DNA from: Baffinella frigidus
Lineage: Eukaryota; Cryptophyceae; Cryptomonadales; Baffinellaceae
DNA length: 14,104 nucleotides
Assembly (NCBI GenBank): GCA_026770585.1
Contig: MU646897.1
Span: 6,003 to 20,106 of the forward strand
Reading direction: 5' to 3'
Shown here: positions 14,033-14,104 of the stretch, one piece after another
Layout: every line of letters begins with the position of its first letter
Position numbering within the stretch: position 1 is the stretch's first letter
Made by a program: the position numbers and the translations under genes
Notes under the pieces: generated by a model
Seen by the model: only the letters and a program-made list of their open reading frames with translations
The model's database searches: none
What the model was told of the DNA's origin: nothing

Positions 14033-14035
14033 CTG

Positions 14036-14104
14036 GTTTGGGGTTTGGGGTTTGGGGTTTGGGGTTTGGGGTTTGGGGTTTGGGGTTTGGGGTTTGGGGT
14101 TTGG
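14036..14104 (+). repeat. Terminal TTTGGGG array
   Basis: About nine to ten perfect GGTTTGG heptamers run to the window edge. On the minus strand this CCCCAAA tract ends directly in the ccag acceptor of E1, so it is an intron end rather than a chromosome end. Confidence 0.88.

Noticed and set aside
14036-14104. Chromosome end (telomere)
   Set aside because: The repeat is TTTGGGG rather than TTTAGGG, similar arrays are interstitial throughout, and the array ends in a splice acceptor.

Overview
This window is eukaryotic nuclear DNA dominated by non-coding repeats. Interstitial TTTAGGG and TTTGGGG arrays recur throughout; TTTAGGG is the telomere motif of plants, green algae and some other algae or protists. 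Together with canonical GT...AG splice junctions and tiny exons, this suggests a microbial alga, most likely of the green lineage. I cannot name the species. There is no sign of bacterial operons, rRNA, tRNA or CRISPR.

The main result is that the long open frames are misleading, because most are translated repeats. The real coding signal is a chain of very short exons on the minus strand, read from about 14032 down to 1. I can support twelve (E1 to E12), of 30 to 119 nt, each with an AG acceptor and all but E12 with a visible GT donor. Every junction from E1/E2 to E10/E11 is phase 0, and E11/E12 is a phase-2 join that also stays in frame. The last exons (E8 to E12) together read through one cyclic-nucleotide-binding (CNB, cNMP-binding) type fold: a KIPVF-like entry, FPVGTKIVDQ joined to GSMGDAMYYVSSGSL, then IIPEGRCFGER, then CLTEPH. 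Coding sequence is only about 6 percent of the window. The gene runs out of the window at its 3' end (position 1), and its 5' end lies beyond 14032.

The second result is that nearly every exon is accompanied by decayed partial copies ('exon echoes') in the neighbouring introns, often including the splice site. For each exon one copy keeps both splice sites and an open frame, while the others carry stops, truncations or lost splice sites. The introns therefore seem to have grown by repeated local tandem duplication across exon-intron boundaries.

Layout, plus-strand order: 1-340 E12 and its echoes; 348-485 a fold-back insertion with an identifiable empty site; 560-1390 E11, its echoes and a GTGTAGTAAA intron repeat; 1390-3650 a large intron with CNB exon echoes, a 97-bp tandem duplication, CT/GA tracts and a 66-bp inverted repeat; 3652-3714 E10; 3715-5367 an intron with TGTACA repeats and a 21-bp telomere-like minisatellite; 5368-5704 E9, a TTTAGGG array and E8; 5706-5892 a 59-bp minisatellite that repeats the E8 acceptor; 6171-6669 E7 and echoes; 6700-7260 a 142-bp tandem repeat; 7262-8131 E6 and echoes with AT-rich dyads; 8283-9030 a telomeric array, E5 and a GTAAGACAGTC minisatellite; 9112-10420 E4 and several fold-back elements; 10649-11250 a perfect palindrome, E3 and fold-back family 2; 11620-13600 E2 and its large echo array; 13685-14104 E1 and a terminal TTTGGGG array.
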